Part shown: piece after piece, positions 6,169-7,050 of the stretch
Position numbering within the stretch: position 1 is the stretch's first letter
Layout: each line of letters begins with the position of its first letter
Origin: Mariprofundaceae bacterium
GTDB taxonomy: Bacteria > Pseudomonadota > Zetaproteobacteria > Mariprofundales > Mariprofundaceae
Assembly (NCBI GenBank): GCA_030950825.1
Contig: JAUZQT010000107.1
Coordinates: 1-7,050, forward strand
DNA length: 7,050 bases
Reading direction: 5' to 3'
Position numbers and translations under genes: made by a program
The notes under the pieces: model-generated
The model's database searches: none
What the model saw: only the letters and a program-made list of their open reading frames with translations
Told to the model about the DNA's origin: nothing

Positions 6169-7050
6169 AGCCATAAATATTCTTACTACTCAATATCACC
6201 CCTTACCGCCAACAAGTACCCGTCACACATTAATTGCAGATATGCGAAACCATTCAATATTACCTGATGCCCGTCATGTTTTCGACCGAGATATCCGGCT
6301 AGGGAAGCAACGAGACGAACTGTTTCACCCAATTGTTCTGGTGATTTCATACCTTTTTTTTTAGCGTAATTTTTCAACACTTCGATTTCAACATCTGAAA
6401 ACAAAATTTCCGCGGATAACTCTGGGCACTCTCTGCTCAATAGGGTCATAAGCATGATTCGCCAAGCAATGACCATTTTGATTGCGATGCCTCGTTTTAG
6501 TCGATCAATGGTTCGATGGGCGATCTCTTCTACATTGCAACCGCTTTTTAAGGTTCGATGCCAATCTTCAATGCGCCAGCGGAGCCTATACCAACGCACA
6601 CATTCAATGGCATCTTCCAATGAATTGATTGACAGGGTCGTAAGCAAAAACCACTCAACTGGATTCTGCCCTTCTGGTGCAGATTCTTCGCGAATATGCA
6701 CGATCGAAAGCGGTGTGGGCTGTTTGTCTTTATGTTCTTGTGTGATCGGAGCGTGCATTTGAATGGTTTGATAGCGCACCGCAACTTCAACATGCCTCTC
6801 CTCTCTTTTTTCTCGTTCTTTTTGTTTGGATAGTTTGGGGTGCGAGCTTTGCCGGTGAACGCAGATATTTAATCGACCGCATTCTTTGCCTGAACGTACT
6901 TGATCAAAGAGTTTTGCCTGTCCTTTGCCCATGTTGCGGTTGTAACTCGCTCGAACCAGCAGTTCCACATTTTTGTGACGTGGCTCTTCGAATAACTCGT
7001 AAAAGTCACCCTCGCGATCCATCAGGTTAATTTGACGCGTGTCGGGCAAT
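6160..7050 (-). mobile_element. Tn5/IS50-type IS4-family element, cut by the right window edge
   Basis: The transposase 3' part is on the minus strand and continues past the edge. I place the element's end at 6160 because CTGTCATTTAGCCATAAAT (6160-6178) reads inward and matches the 19-base Tn5 mosaic end CTGTCTCTTATACACATCT at 12 positions, including the first five. If correct, the 9-base target duplication typical of this group would be TCACTAGCC (6151-6159). The other end is not visible, so the boundary is an inference. The insertion lies just after the operon terminator and breaks no gene seen here. Confidence 0.6.
6186..7050 (-). CDS. IS4-family (Tn5-like) transposase, C-terminal part
   Basis: DDE transposase that cuts and joins the element's ends. 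About 287 C-terminal residues are visible; the family is usually 450-480, so the start and the first catalytic Asp lie beyond the right edge. The apparent start at 7049 is an internal TTG codon and not the true start. LMDREGDFYELF (D at 7019-7017) corresponds to the second catalytic Asp region (CDREADI in Tn5). YRLRWRIEDWHRTLK contains the exact Y-(2)-R-(3)-E-(6)-K signature of IS4 transposases, with catalytic Glu at 6569-6567. WFLLTTLSI and the C-terminal GYLGRKHDGH block also fit the group. The stop TAG is at 6188-6186. No frameshift or internal stop is seen in the visible part, so it could be intact. Confidence 0.92.
   Translation of the reverse strand, partial: LPDTRQINLMDREGDFYELFEEPRHKNVELLVRASYNRNMGKGQAKLFDQVRSGKECGRLNICVHRQSSHPKLSKQKEREKREERHVEVAVRYQTIQMHAPITQEHKDKQPTPLSIVHIREESAPEGQNPVEWFLLTTLSINSLEDAIECVRWYRLRWRIEDWHRTLKSGCNVEEIAHRTIDRLKRGIAIKMVIAWRIMLMTLLSRECPELSAEILFSDVEIEVLKNYAKKKGMKSPEQLGETVRLVASLAGYLGRKHDGHQVILNGFAYLQLMCDGYLLAVRGDIE

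Noticed and set aside
1..7050. Composite transposon formed by the two flanking insertion sequences
   Set aside because: The two transposases belong to different groups with unlike ends, and the genes between are ordinary chromosomal ones.

Overview
The window is a stretch of proteobacterial chromosome with moderate, AT-leaning composition. The full-length Tex protein is closest in wording to gamma/beta-proteobacterial Tex, and the periplasmic TolB-like propellers imply a Gram-negative envelope. I cannot name the genus; gamma-proteobacteria and related lineages are all possible.

Layout. Positions 1-223 are the 5' end of an insertion sequence whose transposase is read leftward off the window edge. 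It carries a long inverted repeat between its outer end and its start codon. Positions 224-429 are the tex leader, with a possible extended -10 promoter. tex (430-2796) overlaps by 4 bp a DEDDh 3'-5' exonuclease gene with an extra C-terminal domain (2793-3701), so the two form one translationally coupled unit. After a 179-bp gap with an extended -10 promoter and a CRP-like palindrome, two exported PD40/TolB-like beta-propeller genes follow (3881-4972 and 5038-6066). A strong intrinsic terminator (6097-6133) closes that operon. From about 6160 to the right edge is the 3' part of a Tn5/IS50-type IS4-family element, with its transposase on the minus strand converging on the terminator.

How the genes work together. 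Tex (RNA-binding, transcription-associated) and the exonuclease are probably co-expressed nucleic-acid proteins; their joint role is not known from the sequence. The two TolB-like proteins look like diverged paralogues exported to the periplasm. They lack the N-terminal domain of true TolB and have no tol-pal genes beside them, so their function is open. The two insertion sequences belong to different families, and the block between them looks like ordinary chromosome, not composite-transposon cargo.

I see no CRISPR array, tRNA, rRNA or defence system. The most interesting items are the hairpin that would mask the left transposase ribosome binding site on read-through RNA, an internal Shine-Dalgarno/mini-cistron at the end of tex, the exonuclease's C-terminal domain, and the paired TolB-like proteins of unknown role.
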